DNA of 64,000 nt from Streptomyces spiroverticillatus (GCA_014650415.1 BMUX01000012.1:1-64000); one strand, 5' to 3'. Positions 41,733 to 50,690 are shown, counted from the stretch's first letter. Numbers and translations are program-made. Notes: a model not told the origin generated them from the sequence alone.

Positions 41733-43379
41733 ATGAACGGCATGTCCCGCCGTACCTTCGTCGGCCTCGGCGCGGCCGTCGCCGCCGGTGTCGCGTCCAC
41801 CTCGCTCACCGGCTGCGGCTCCTCCACCGCCAAGAAGACCGAGGCGGCGTCGGCGAACGTCAAGCTGCCGACGTACGTCCCGTACACCGGCGTCAAGCCC
41901 GACCTGCCGCCCAACGCCAAGGGCCTTGACTCCGGCTTCCTCTCCTACCCCAAGACCCTGGTCCGCAGTGTGCCCAAGCCGCCCGGCGACGGTTCCAAGG
42001 TCACCCTGCTCACCGAGATATGGACGCCGCCGCCCACCCCCAAGGACGCCAACGCCCACTGGCAGCAGCTCAACAAGAAGCTGGGCGTCGACCTCTCCGT
42101 CATCATGGGCACCGACCCCGGATACGACCAGAAGTTCGCCGCGACCGTCGCGGGCAACGAGCTGCCCGACCTGATGTGGATCCCGCCCAACCAGGGCATC
42201 CAGCACGTCGCCCAGCTCCTGGAGGCCAAGTGCGCCGACATCACCGAGCTGGTGTCGGGCGACGCGGTCAAGGCGTACCCGCACCTCGCCGCGATGACCC
42301 AGGCGCACTGGAAGACGGCCGTCGTCAACGGCCGGATCTGGGGCGCCCCCAGCCCGTACCCCGCCTTCGGGCAGGTCTACGGCGGCAACCCCAAGGTCTG
42401 GGAGAAGGCCGAGGGGCTCTCCGCGAGCAGCCCCGACGAGTTCCTCGCCAAGTGCAAGGAGGTCACCGGCGGCAAGGTCTGGGCGCTTGAGCCGATCTAC
42501 AGCAACGCGGTCAGCGTCATGAGCCAGTGCTTCGGCGTCCCCAACAAGTGGGAGCGCGGCAAGGACGGCTCGCTGACCTTCTGGATGGAGACCGACGCCT
42601 ACCTGGAAGCCATCAACTTCGCCATCAAGCTGAAGAAGGCGGGCGTCTTCTACCCGGGCAACCCTGACATGGCCGACGCCTACATCAAGATGGCCCAGGG
42701 CTCCATCGGCGCCTGCGTCTACGCCAACCCCACCAACGCCCGCAAGGACCTGCGGATCAACGCCCCCGAGCTGGCCTCGCAGATCCTGGTGCCGTTCGCC
42801 GCCGGCGGCAGCGGCGGCCCCCGCCACCACCTCCACCGGGGCACCATCGGCTACACGGCGATCAAGAAGGGCGACGAGAAGCGCGTCAAGATGCTGCTGT
42901 CGATCCTCAACTACATGGCCGCGCCGTTCGGCACCGAGGAGCGCGAGTCCCAGGAGTTCGGCAGCCGCGACCTCGACTTCACCTTCGACAAGAGCGGCTT
43001 CCCTGTTCGTACCGCGAAGGGGAAGAAGGAGGTGGAGGGCCTGCGCAGCGGCCTGGAGACCGCCACTGTCTCGCCGTCCGCGCTGATCGCCTCGATGTTC
43101 GAGGGCGATGCCCGGGTGCAGGACGTGAAGGACGTGTACGCGATCGAGCAGAAGCTCATCCCGATCGGCATCCCCGACCCCACCGTCGGCCACTACTCCG
43201 ACGCGTACACCGAGTACTACCCCCGCATGTCCACGGACGCCAAGGACCTGGTCAACGACATCGTCAGCGGCCGCAAGAACATCAAGGAGTGGAAGCCCTT
43301 CTGGACCGAGGCGAAGAAACGCGGCCTGGACAAGATGCGCAAGGAGTTCCAGAAGTCCCTGGACAAGAGCGGCGAGTAG
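41733..43379 (+). CDS. ABC transporter substrate-binding lipoprotein
   Basis: The 548-residue protein is the extracellular solute-binding component. The signal has a twin-Arg start (SRRTFVGLG) and a lipobox LTGCG with Cys28, so it is probably exported folded and anchored by lipid. The long length, WTPPPTPKDANAHWQQLNKKLG and DLMWIPPNQGIQ resemble LplA-type binders for oligosaccharides. Aromatic residues suited to stack on sugars are frequent (FWMETDAYLE, YSDAYTEYYPR). It follows the second permease by 33 bases and ends at a good hairpin. The ligand is unknown. Confidence 0.92.
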   Translation: MNGMSRRTFVGLGAAVAAGVASTSLTGCGSSTAKKTEAASANVKLPTYVPYTGVKPDLPPNAKGLDSGFLSYPKTLVRSVPKPPGDGSKVTLLTEIWTPPPTPKDANAHWQQLNKKLGVDLSVIMGTDPGYDQKFAATVAGNELPDLMWIPPNQGIQHVAQLLEAKCADITELVSGDAVKAYPHLAAMTQAHWKTAVVNGRIWGAPSPYPAFGQVYGGNPKVWEKAEGLSASSPDEFLAKCKEVTGGKVWALEPIYSNAVSVMSQCFGVPNKWERGKDGSLTFWMETDAYLEAINFAIKLKKAGVFYPGNPDMADAYIKMAQGSIGACVYANPTNARKDLRINAPELASQILVPFAAGGSGGPRHHLHRGTIGYTAIKKGDEKRVKMLLSILNYMAAPFGTEERESQEFGSRDLDFTFDKSGFPVRTAKGKKEVEGLRSGLETATVSPSALIASMFEGDARVQDVKDVYAIEQKLIPIGIPDPTVGHYSDAYTEYYPRMSTDAKDLVNDIVSGRKNIKEWKPFWTEAKKRGLDKMRKEFQKSLDKSGE

Positions 43380-43387
43380 CCCGCCCC

Positions 43388-43415
43388 GGGGTGCGGCCGG
43401 TCACGGCCGCGCCCC
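43388..43415. terminator. Terminator after the ABC operon
   Basis: GGGGTGCGGCCG (43388-43399) pairs with CGGCCGCGCCCC (43404-43415) with one G-U pair and a 4-base loop. It lies 9 bases after the binding-protein stop and 12 before the convergent stress-protein stop. Confidence 0.75.
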
Positions 43416-43426
43416 CTCCCGGCCGG

Positions 43427-43897
43427 TTACGGCACGACCGTGACCGGCCAGCGCCCCGCCTTCACCAGCCGCACCGCCACCGACCCCACGAAGCGGTGCC
43501 CCGCCGACTCCGACGCGCCCACCACCACCGCGTCCGCCGTCAGCTCGTCGGCGGCCGTGACCAGACCGTTGTACGGGTCGCCGCGGAAGGTGTGGAACTC
43601 CCAGCGCACCTCGAAGATGCCCTTCACCCGCTCCGTGGCCCGCCGGATCTCCGCGATCAGGTCCTCGGCGATCTCCTCCGTGGTCCCGGCGACCGGCGCG
43701 CCGAGCGCCGCACCGGAGGGGATCAGCGGCTGTACGTAGACGAGTGCGAGAAGCGCGTTCTGCCGTCTGGCCAGCCCTCCCGCGTACGCGGCGGCGCGCA
43801 GGGACGAAGGGGAGCCGTCCACTCCGGCGACGATCACCTTGGGGCCGTCGGTGCCGCGTTCGAAGGTGTGGCGCTGCTGTTCGGGCTGTTCGGTCAC
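43427..43897 (-). CDS. Universal stress protein family protein
   Basis: This 156-residue single-domain UspA protein has the N-terminal strand KVIVAGVDGSPSSLRAAAYA and the ATP-binding loop VVVGASESAGHRFVGSVAVRLV, close to the G-2x-G-9x-G-S/T pattern. A short charged N-terminal extension precedes the fold. Members bind ATP and act in stress or dormancy. The GTG at 43897 is used. It is divergent from lysX across 142 bases. Confidence 0.88.
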   Translation of the reverse strand: MTEQPEQQRHTFERGTDGPKVIVAGVDGSPSSLRAAAYAGGLARRQNALLALVYVQPLIPSGAALGAPVAGTTEEIAEDLIAEIRRATERVKGIFEVRWEFHTFRGDPYNGLVTAADELTADAVVVGASESAGHRFVGSVAVRLVKAGRWPVTVVP

Positions 43898-44039
43898 AGA
43901 GCGGAGGTTATCCCGTACGGCGCGCGGTCCGAAACGAGCGGCGCACGGGGGATCGTACGGGCCGAAATGAGACCCTCCCGCAGGTGAAACGCCCTACCCC
44001 GGGAGGCGTGGGGTCCCCGCGCTCCCTAGAGTTTCCCCC

Positions 44040-47000
44040 ATGAGTGTCACCGTGGAGGAAACTCCCACCAGCCGCAACCGCTTCCTCAGCAGGGTGCCCG
44101 ACGGATTCGCGACCTTCTTCGGTCTGCTGGGTCTGTACTGTGCCCTGCTCGCGATCAGCCAGCCGCTGCGCAGACTGGTGAGGCCCTTCACCGAACTGCT
44201 CGAATACATCACCGTCCCGGTCAGCGCGAACCTGGCGTACGCGGTGTTCTTCTTCCTGCTCGCCGCCGCCGTCGGCTCGCGCAAGAAGATCGCCTGGTGG
44301 CTGGTGGTGGCCTATCTGGTGCTGCTGCTGGTCGGCGACCTCCTGTACATCCTGCTGGAGGACTGGGAGGCGCTGGCCTCCACGGTGGTGTGCGTCGCCG
44401 CGCTGGTGGTGCTGATCCTGGCCCGCAAGGAGTTCTACGCCGCCTCCCGGCACGGGGCGGTGCGCCGCGCGCTGGGCGTGCTGGTCGCGGCGCTGGTCGC
44501 GGCCGTACTCGTCGGCTGGGGCCTCATCTCGATCTGGCCCGGCACCCTGGTGCCCGCCGACCGGCTGCCGTGGGTGATCGTCCGCGTCTTCGGCGGCGTG
44601 CTCTACGGAGACTTCGACGGCCACGGCCCCCGCTTCCTCTACTTCCTCTTCGGCCTCTTCGGCGCCCTCGCCCTGCTGGCGTCCGCCGCCACCCTCTTCC
44701 GCTCGCAGCGCATGGAGTCCTCCCTGCACGGCGACGAGGAGCCCCGCATCCGCGCCCTCCTCGGCGCGTACGGAGCGCAGGACTCCCTCGGCTACTTCGC
44801 CACCCGCCGCGACAAGGCCGTCGTCTTCGCCCCCAACGGGCGCGCCGCCGTCACCTACCGCGTCGAGGCTGGCGTCTCCCTCGCCTCCGGCGACCCCGTC
44901 GGCGACAAGGCGGCCTGGCCGCAGGCCATCGAGGCGTGGCTGGAGATGGCCAAGCAGTACGCCTGGGCGCCCGCCGTCATGGGCGCCTCCGAGGAGGGCG
45001 CCACCGCGTTCGCCCGCGCCGGGCTCAGCGCCATGCAGCTCGGCGACGAGGCCATCCTCGACGTCAACGCCTTCGACCTCGACGGCCGCGACATGCGCGT
45101 CACCCGCCAGGCCGTCAACCGGGTCCGCCGTACCGGAGCCACCACCCGCATCCGCCGCCACTCCGCCCTCTCGGACGCCGAGATGGAGCAGATCATCGAC
45201 CGCGCCGACGCCTGGCGCGGCACCGAGACCGAGCGCGGCTTCTCCATGGCGCTCGACCGGCTCGGCGACCCCGAGGACGGCGACTGCCTCCTCGCCGAGG
45301 CCTTCGACGCCGACGGCAAGCTGATCGCCCTGCTGTCGTTCGTGCCCTGGGGCAAGGACGGCATCTCGCTCGACCTGATGCGCCGTGACCGGCAGGCCCC
45401 CAACGGGGTCATGGAGTTCATGGTCGCCGAGATCTGCGCCCAGGTGCCCAAGCTGGGCATCCGCCGGATCTCCCTCAACTTCGCCGTCTTCCGCTCCGCC
45501 TTCGAAGAGGGCGCGCGGATCGGCGCCGGCCCGATCCTGCGTCTGTGGCGCAGGCTGCTGCTGTTCTTCTCCAAGTGGTGGCAGCTCGAAGCGCTCTACC
45601 GCTCCAACGTGAAGTACCAGCCCGCCTGGTACCCCCGCTTCCTCTGCTACGGCGACGCGGGCTCCCTCGCCCGGGTCTCCCTCGCCTCCGGCATCGCCGA
45701 GGGCTTCGTCGCGGTGCCGAGCCTGCGCAAGATGTGGGGCCGCGGCCACTCCCCGAAGCGCACCTTCACCAATCCGGCCAGCACCGCGGGCCTGCCCTCC
45801 ATCGAGGCGCTCGGCCTGGTCGGACCCGCCGCCGACGCGAACGCCGACCCGACCGCGCACCTGCCCGAGCAGATCCGCATCCGCCACCGCAAGCTCACCA
45901 AGCTGCGGGCCGAGGGCACCGACCCGTACCCGGTCGGCGTCCCTGCCGCCACCCACACCACCGCCGCGATCCGGGCCGCGCACCCGACGGCCGCAGCCGG
46001 CACCCGTACCGGCGAAACCGCCACCGTCTCCGGCCGCGTCATGGTCGTCCGCGACTTCGGCGGCGTCGTCTTCGCCGACCTGCGCGACTGGTCCGGCGAC
46101 CTCCAGATCGCCTTCACCCGGGACGGCTCCGGGACCGAGATCCTGGACCGCTTCACCGCCGACGTCGACTTCGGCGACCTGGTCTCCGTCACCGGCGAGA
46201 TCGGCACCTCCGAAAAGGGCGAGCTGACCCTCTTCGTCACCGGCTGGCAGCTCACCGGCAAGTGCCTGCGCCCGCTGCCCGACAAGCGCCTCGGCCTCAC
46301 CGACCCCGAGGCCAAGGTCCGCAGGCGGTACGTCGACCTGGTCGCCAGCCCCGACGCCCGCGAGGTCGTCCGCTCCCGGTCCGCCGTCGTCCAGGGCCTG
46401 CGCCAGGGCCTCCTGGAGCGCGGCTACCTGGAGGTCGAGACGCCGATGCTCCAGCAGATCCACGGCGGCGCCAACGCCCGCCCCTTCACCACCCACATCA
46501 ACGCCTACGACCTCGACCTCTACCTCCGTATCGCCCCCGAGCTGTACCTCAAGCGGCTCTGCGTCGGCGGCATGGAGAAGGTCTTCGAAATGGGCCGCAC
46601 CTTCCGCAACGAAGGCGTCTCCTACAAGCACAACCCCGAGTTCACGATGCTGGAGGCGTACCAGGCGTACGCCGACTACGACGTCATGCTCGACCTCACC
46701 CGCGAGCTGATCCAGGGCGCGGCCACCGCCGCCTTCGGCTCGCCGATCGCCCGCAAGACCGACGCCGACGGCAAGGTCGTCGAGCACGACATCTCCGGCA
46801 TCTGGCCGGTCAAGACCCTGTACGGAGCCGTCTCCGAGGCCCTCGGCGAGGAGGTCGACGCCGACACCGAGGAGCCGAGGCTGCGCCGCCTGTGCGACAG
46901 CGCCGGAGTTCCGCACACTCCGGAGAACACCCGCGGCGACCTCGTCCTGGAGATGTACGAACGCCTCGTGGAGGAGCGCACCGTGCTGCCCACCTTCTAC

Positions 47001-47339
47001 AAGGACTTCCCCACGGACGTCTCCCCGCTGACCCGCCAGCACCGCAAGGACCCGCGCCTCGCCGAACGCTGGGACCTGGTCGCCTTCGGCACCGAACTGG
47101 GCACCGCCTACTCGGAGTTGACCGACCCCGTCGAGCAGCGCCGCCGCCTCATGGCGCAGTCGCTGCTCGCGGCGGGCGGCGACCCGGAGGCCATGGAGGT
47201 CGACGAGGACTTCCTCGACGCGCTGGAGTACGCGATGCCGCCCACCGGCGGTCTGGGCATCGGCGTCGACCGCCTGGTCATGTTCCTCACCGGGCGCACC
47301 ATCCGCGAGACGCTGCCGTTCCCGCTGGTACGCCGCTGA
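44040..47339 (+). CDS. lysX: Bifunctional lysylphosphatidylglycerol synthetase/lysyl-tRNA ligase LysX
   Basis: The 1099-residue membrane enzyme first charges tRNA-Lys and then transfers lysine to phosphatidylglycerol, making the membrane less negative and more resistant to cationic peptides. The N-terminal 210 residues have about six helices; residues about 230-570 are an MprF-type transferase (DUF2156); residues about 600-700 form an OB fold and the rest is a class II lysyl-tRNA synthetase with RRRYVDLV, VETPMLQQIHGGANARPF, FRNEGVSYKHNPEFTMLEAY and the C-terminal motif 3 GIGVDRLVMFLTGR. The same fusion is LysX of mycobacteria. The ATG at 44040 is used. It is followed by a strong hairpin. Confidence 0.96.
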   Translation: MSVTVEETPTSRNRFLSRVPDGFATFFGLLGLYCALLAISQPLRRLVRPFTELLEYITVPVSANLAYAVFFFLLAAAVGSRKKIAWWLVVAYLVLLLVGDLLYILLEDWEALASTVVCVAALVVLILARKEFYAASRHGAVRRALGVLVAALVAAVLVGWGLISIWPGTLVPADRLPWVIVRVFGGVLYGDFDGHGPRFLYFLFGLFGALALLASAATLFRSQRMESSLHGDEEPRIRALLGAYGAQDSLGYFATRRDKAVVFAPNGRAAVTYRVEAGVSLASGDPVGDKAAWPQAIEAWLEMAKQYAWAPAVMGASEEGATAFARAGLSAMQLGDEAILDVNAFDLDGRDMRVTRQAVNRVRRTGATTRIRRHSALSDAEMEQIIDRADAWRGTETERGFSMALDRLGDPEDGDCLLAEAFDADGKLIALLSFVPWGKDGISLDLMRRDRQAPNGVMEFMVAEICAQVPKLGIRRISLNFAVFRSAFEEGARIGAGPILRLWRRLLLFFSKWWQLEALYRSNVKYQPAWYPRFLCYGDAGSLARVSLASGIAEGFVAVPSLRKMWGRGHSPKRTFTNPASTAGLPSIEALGLVGPAADANADPTAHLPEQIRIRHRKLTKLRAEGTDPYPVGVPAATHTTAAIRAAHPTAAAGTRTGETATVSGRVMVVRDFGGVVFADLRDWSGDLQIAFTRDGSGTEILDRFTADVDFGDLVSVTGEIGTSEKGELTLFVTGWQLTGKCLRPLPDKRLGLTDPEAKVRRRYVDLVASPDAREVVRSRSAVVQGLRQGLLERGYLEVETPMLQQIHGGANARPFTTHINAYDLDLYLRIAPELYLKRLCVGGMEKVFEMGRTFRNEGVSYKHNPEFTMLEAYQAYADYDVMLDLTRELIQGAATAAFGSPIARKTDADGKVVEHDISGIWPVKTLYGAVSEALGEEVDADTEEPRLRRLCDSAGVPHTPENTRGDLVLEMYERLVEERTVLPTFYKDFPTDVSPLTRQHRKDPRLAERWDLVAFGTELGTAYSELTDPVEQRRRLMAQSLLAAGGDPEAMEVDEDFLDALEYAMPPTGGLGIGVDRLVMFLTGRTIRETLPFPLVRR

Positions 47340-47393
47340 GGTCCGGCCGGTAGTTCCAACGGGTGCAATCGTGACCCGCACCCGGAGTGGATC

Positions 47394-47425
47394 AATGCCT
47401 CGCACGCCACGGCGTGCGAGGCATT
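47394..47425. terminator. 15-bp hairpin covering the next gene's ribosome site
   Basis: AATGCCTCGCACGCC (47394-47408) pairs perfectly with GGCGTGCGAGGCATT (47411-47425). It can terminate lysX, but its 3' arm also contains GAGG (47418-47421), the only Shine-Dalgarno candidate of the deacetylase whose ATG is at 47430. A smaller hairpin, CGGGTGC (47360-47366) with GCACCCG (47378-47384), precedes it. Confidence 0.7.
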
Positions 47426-47429
47426 AGTC

Positions 47430-48329
47430 ATGAAAGAAGATCAGCAGTCGACTTCCGGTGGCGGAGACGGCGTTTCCTCCCACGAGCCCGAAGGCCGTTC
47501 CCTCCTCGGACGCCGCGGCCTCCTGCGCCTCGCCGCCTGCGTCGGAGCCGCGGCCACCGTGCACGTGCTGACCGCCGACCCGGCCGACGCACCGGTCGCC
47601 CCGTCCTCGGCCGGGCCCCGGCCCGCCGCCGGTCCGCCGCAGGCCGCGGCGCCGCTCAAGCCGTCCGCGTACCGGCTGCGCCCCATGACCGCGTACGCCG
47701 CGCCGAAACTGCGCCCCGCGCAGCCTCCGGTGCGCCGCAGGCCGTTCCTGCGGATGGACGCCCCCGGGCGCACCATGGTCCTCACCTTCGACGACGGACC
47801 CGACCCCCGCTACACCCCGGACATCCTGCGGACGCTGCGCCGGCACGGGGCGCGCGCCATGTTCTTCGTCTGTGGCGAGATGGCCGTCGACAACCAGGAC
47901 CTGCTGCGCGAGATGATCGACGACGGTCATGTCATCGGCAACCACTCCTGGTCGCATCCGCTCATGCCGAAGCTGTCGCGCTCGCGCATCCGCTCCCAGA
48001 TGGAGCGCACCAGCGACGTCGTGGAGCAGGCGGTGCGCGAGGCGCCGCGCTGGTACCGGGCGCCGTACGGTGCGTGGAACCGGGCCTCGTTCGAGATCGG
48101 CGCCGACCTCGGCATGGAGCCGCTCGGCTGGACCGTGGACACCCTGGACTGGACCGAGCCGGGCAGCGAGGCGATCGTCCGCCGGGTGCGGGCCGGAGCG
48201 GGCTCGGGCGTCGTGGTGCTGTCGCACGACGCGGGCGGCAACCGGAGCGGCACCGTGCGCGCCCTGCGCACGTATCTGCCCGAACTCCTGGACCAGGGAT
48301 ACCGGATCACGGTTCCGCAGAACGTCTGA
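47430..48329 (+). CDS. Secreted polysaccharide deacetylase
   Basis: This 299-residue exported enzyme has an acidic/polar start, then RRGLLRLAACVGAAATVHVL as signal or anchor (about 28-48), a Pro-rich linker and a NodB domain (about 110-299). Active-site motifs are TFDDGPD (metal Asp), HSWSHP (two metal His), RAPYGAWN, and GVVVLSHDAGG. It removes acetyl groups from chitin, peptidoglycan or a related wall glycan. The ATG at 47430 is the only start that keeps the signal, since no GTG, TTG or ATG occurs between it and the signal. Translation may be limited by the hairpin that holds its ribosome site. Confidence 0.92.
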   Translation: MKEDQQSTSGGGDGVSSHEPEGRSLLGRRGLLRLAACVGAAATVHVLTADPADAPVAPSSAGPRPAAGPPQAAAPLKPSAYRLRPMTAYAAPKLRPAQPPVRRRPFLRMDAPGRTMVLTFDDGPDPRYTPDILRTLRRHGARAMFFVCGEMAVDNQDLLREMIDDGHVIGNHSWSHPLMPKLSRSRIRSQMERTSDVVEQAVREAPRWYRAPYGAWNRASFEIGADLGMEPLGWTVDTLDWTEPGSEAIVRRVRAGAGSGVVVLSHDAGGNRSGTVRALRTYLPELLDQGYRITVPQNV

Positions 48330-48352
48330 CGGCGGCCGGGGGCCATCAGGGA

Positions 48353-49021
48353 CTACCGGGTGGCCACCAGCCGGGCGAAGACCACCACGTTCCCCGCGTA
48401 GCCGCTGTCCCGGTCGTAGCCCCCGCCGCAGGTGATGACCCGCAGCTCCGGGCGTCCGGTGTCGCCGTACACCCGGGCGCCCGGGAAGTCCTCCTTGGCG
48501 TACACCTCCACCCCGTACACCTCGAAGACGGCGGTACGTCCGTCGAAGCGGGCCACCTCCACGTGCTGGCCCTTCTTCACCGAGCCCAGGCCGAAGAAGA
48601 CGGCGGGGCCCGTGGAGTTGTCGACGTGCCCGACGACGACCGCCGTGCCGCTCTGGCCGGGGGCGATGCCGTTCTGGTACCAGCCGGCGAGGTTGGCGTC
48701 CTGCGGGGGAGGGGCCTCGATCCAGCCCTCCCGGTCGAGCCCGACGTCCACGGTCGGCGCGTCCACCTTGAGCGCGGGGATGCGGATGCGGGCGGCGGGG
48801 GCGTACGGCAGCGGGGCCACTCCGGAGATCCGCTTCTGCGCCGTCGGTCCGTCGGAGCCGTTGTCCCGGGCCGCCGCGGCGGCGGGCTGCGGCGGCCCGA
48901 AACCGATGTCGCTGCCGTTGCGCAACAGGGCGAGCCCGGTGAGCATCGCCAGCGCCAGGGCCCCCCACGGCGCCCGCCGTCTGGGGTGCGCGCCGCGCCA
49001 TTCCTGCCGGTGGTGCTCCAT
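48353..49021 (-). CDS. Class E/F sortase
   Basis: The 222-residue transpeptidase has an N-terminal helix (about 20-37) and a sortase fold with the catalytic His in VVVGHVDNS, Cys in RVITCGGGYD and a C-terminal Arg in VVVFARL. The short catalytic domain with Pro-rich linker fits the class F or class E enzymes of actinobacteria, whose substrates often lack LPXTG. GGGAG 6 bases before the ATG at 49021 is the ribosome site. It faces away from the first GGLGGS protein across a regulatory region and lies near the second, so these are candidate substrates. Confidence 0.88.
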   Translation of the reverse strand: MEHHRQEWRGAHPRRRAPWGALALAMLTGLALLRNGSDIGFGPPQPAAAAARDNGSDGPTAQKRISGVAPLPYAPAARIRIPALKVDAPTVDVGLDREGWIEAPPPQDANLAGWYQNGIAPGQSGTAVVVGHVDNSTGPAVFFGLGSVKKGQHVEVARFDGRTAVFEVYGVEVYAKEDFPGARVYGDTGRPELRVITCGGGYDRDSGYAGNVVVFARLVATR

Positions 49022-49163
49022 GTTGCCGCTCCCTTCGTCGCACCCGGCCCGCCCGCCGTGCACGGTCCTGCCGTTCTGGTACGGACGCTAAGCGCGCCGT
49101 GCCGAGGCGGCGAGGTGCGCAGGGCGAACGGGTGGCGGGCACGGAAATTGACGCTCCGTGAGA

Positions 49164-49191
49164 TGACGGGACGTCAGCTGACGTGCCGTCA
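49164..49191. promoter_or_regulatory. 28-bp near-perfect palindrome
   Basis: The 28 bases 49164-49191 are symmetric at 26 positions; the inner 14 (ACGTCAGCTGACGT, 49171-49184) are perfect. It is a tandem of TGACG/CGTCA half-sites, and further half-sites occur at 49150 and about 49218. It lies in the 323-base gap between the sortase and the first GGLGGS gene, which holds no other gene, about 150 bases from each. A multimeric regulator site is likely. Confidence 0.6.
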
Positions 49192-49344
49192 GTCGCATGT
49201 CACCGGAACGGGCCGTTACGTCACCAATCCGGCTCAGTGCGAAGTGCGGGCTCCAGAGGGCCAAGTGAGGGTTCGTCATGGAAGGCGTACTCGTCGAATT
49301 TCCCGGAGCACCGCCCCGGAGCGTCTTCCCATGGAGGTTCTACG

Positions 49345-49824
49345 ATGCGTGCTTCACGTGCCTACGCGGCGACCGCGCTCGCCTGCACGACGGTCGCCCT
49401 CGCCGCGCCGGCGGCGTTCGCCACCAACGGTCCCGGCAACGTCACGGTCAACCCGTACTCGGTCCACCAGGGCAGCACGATCTCGATCGCGGCGACCGGC
49501 TGCGGCCACGGCGGAACCGTGACGTCCAACGCCTTCTCGCAGGTCAGCCTGTCGGCCGGGGCCAAGGGCTATGCGTCGGCCCGGATCAACGACGACACCA
49601 CGCCCGGTCACTACAACCTGGCCGTCAAGTGCAGCGACAACGCCATGGTCGCCACCCACCGCTTCACCGTCCTCGCCGGGCGCGGCGCACACGGCGGCCT
49701 CGGCGGCTCGCACGGCCCCAGCGACACCGACGTCGCCGTCGGCGCGAGCCTGGTGGCCTCGGCCGCGCTCGGCGGTGCGATCTTCGTGGCGCGTCGCCGC
49801 AACGCCGTCGGCGGCCGGGCCTGA
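49345..49824 (+). CDS. Membrane-anchored Ig-like small protein with GGLGGS motif (1)
   Basis: This 159-residue protein has a Sec signal (1-26), a small beta domain with one likely disulfide (Cys53-Cys96), a GAHGGLGGS motif (115-122), a hydrophobic helix (about 129-148) and a positive tail (ARRRNAVGGRA). This order mirrors a sortase substrate: domain, motif, helix, charged tail, but there is no LPXTG or LAXTG. The protein at 49932-50513 has the same plan and motif. GGAGG 7 bases before the ATG at 49345 is a strong ribosome site. It should sit on the cell surface. Its function is unknown. Confidence 0.85.
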   Translation: MRASRAYAATALACTTVALAAPAAFATNGPGNVTVNPYSVHQGSTISIAATGCGHGGTVTSNAFSQVSLSAGAKGYASARINDDTTPGHYNLAVKCSDNAMVATHRFTVLAGRGAHGGLGGSHGPSDTDVAVGASLVASAALGGAIFVARRRNAVGGRA

Positions 49825-49846
49825 CCGCCGCGCACGCAGCCCGCAT

Positions 49847-49889
49847 GCCGGTGGGCCCGAGTCCCCGTACAGGACTCGGGCCCACCGGC
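49847..49889. terminator. 18-bp perfect bidirectional terminator
   Basis: Arms 49847-49864 and 49872-49889 pair perfectly around a 7-base loop between the convergent GGLGGS genes. Confidence 0.88.
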
Positions 49890-49931
49890 GTGTGATCTTC
49901 TGGTGCGTCGACGTGTGGCTTTGGGATGCGC

Positions 49932-50513
49932 TCAGTGGCGGCGCGTTCCGGCCGCCCTGCGGTGCACCGCGTAGAACGTGCCGCCCACTGCCAGCACCAC
50001 CAGGGCCGCACCCCCGGCGACCTGGGTGGTGTCCATGCCGCCGATGCTGCCGCCGAGGCCGCCGCGTACGCCCCGTGCGGGCGAGGCGGAGGTGACGGGC
50101 GCGGCCGACGTGGTCCGCGAGGGCAGTGAGGTCGAGCTGGTCGTCGGCTGGGCGCCGCCCACGACGGTCAGTGAGGCGGAGCCCTTCGTGCCGTTGCAGG
50201 TGAAGGCGACGTCGTACATCGCACCGGGCTTGGCGTCCCAGTCGACCGTCGCCTGCTGGGTCTTGCCGGGCTGGAGGACGACGGTGTTGAAGACCCCCGC
50301 GGTGACGGTCGCGGGGCCGGTGCAGCCGGGGGCCGCCAGGGTGACCTTTCCGCCGGCGGCGATCGTGGACGGCGTCACGGAGAACCCGGCCGAGCCCTCC
50401 TTCTTCGCGCCCTGGTTGCCGTCGGCCGCCTGGGCGGGGGCGACGGCGCAGGTCAGCGCCACGGCCCCGAGGGCGGCCGCGGCGGCGGTGGTGGCGATGC
50501 GAGTCGCACGCAT
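49932..50513 (-). CDS. Membrane-anchored Ig-like small protein with GGLGGS motif (2)
   Basis: The 193-residue paralogue has a signal peptide (1-29), a beta domain with Cys64-Cys106, a Ser/Thr-rich stalk (about 122-145), GVRGGLGGS (148-156), a helix (about 163-182) and a basic tail (HRRAAGTRRH). The stalk includes LPSRT, which is not a full LPXTG signal. The shared architecture with the first copy suggests a recent or functional pair. GGAGGAG 5 bases before the ATG at 50513 is an excellent ribosome site. The most likely location is the outer membrane face or, if the sortase acts on it, the wall. Confidence 0.85.
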   Translation of the reverse strand: MRATRIATTAAAAALGAVALTCAVAPAQAADGNQGAKKEGSAGFSVTPSTIAAGGKVTLAAPGCTGPATVTAGVFNTVVLQPGKTQQATVDWDAKPGAMYDVAFTCNGTKGSASLTVVGGAQPTTSSTSLPSRTTSAAPVTSASPARGVRGGLGGSIGGMDTTQVAGGAALVVLAVGGTFYAVHRRAAGTRRH

Positions 50514-50690
50514 GAAGACTCCTCCGGATCCCCGAGGAGCAATGGCGGAACGGTTTTCCACACACATGTCGGAAATGCGCCTCGATATACGAAACGCTAG
50601 GAGGGTCGGGGGAGCCCCGCGATCACAGTCGCGCGAATGGGGCACACGTGTCCCCCGGTCGGCCCCGCCCGGAGGGGGCAGGCTGAAGGG

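Noticed and set aside
40650..47405. Very long antisense frames opposite the ABC operon and lysX
   Set aside because: They oppose genes with clear domain evidence; the predicted products are Val/Gly/Asp/Arg-rich with no recognisable fold or ribosome site.
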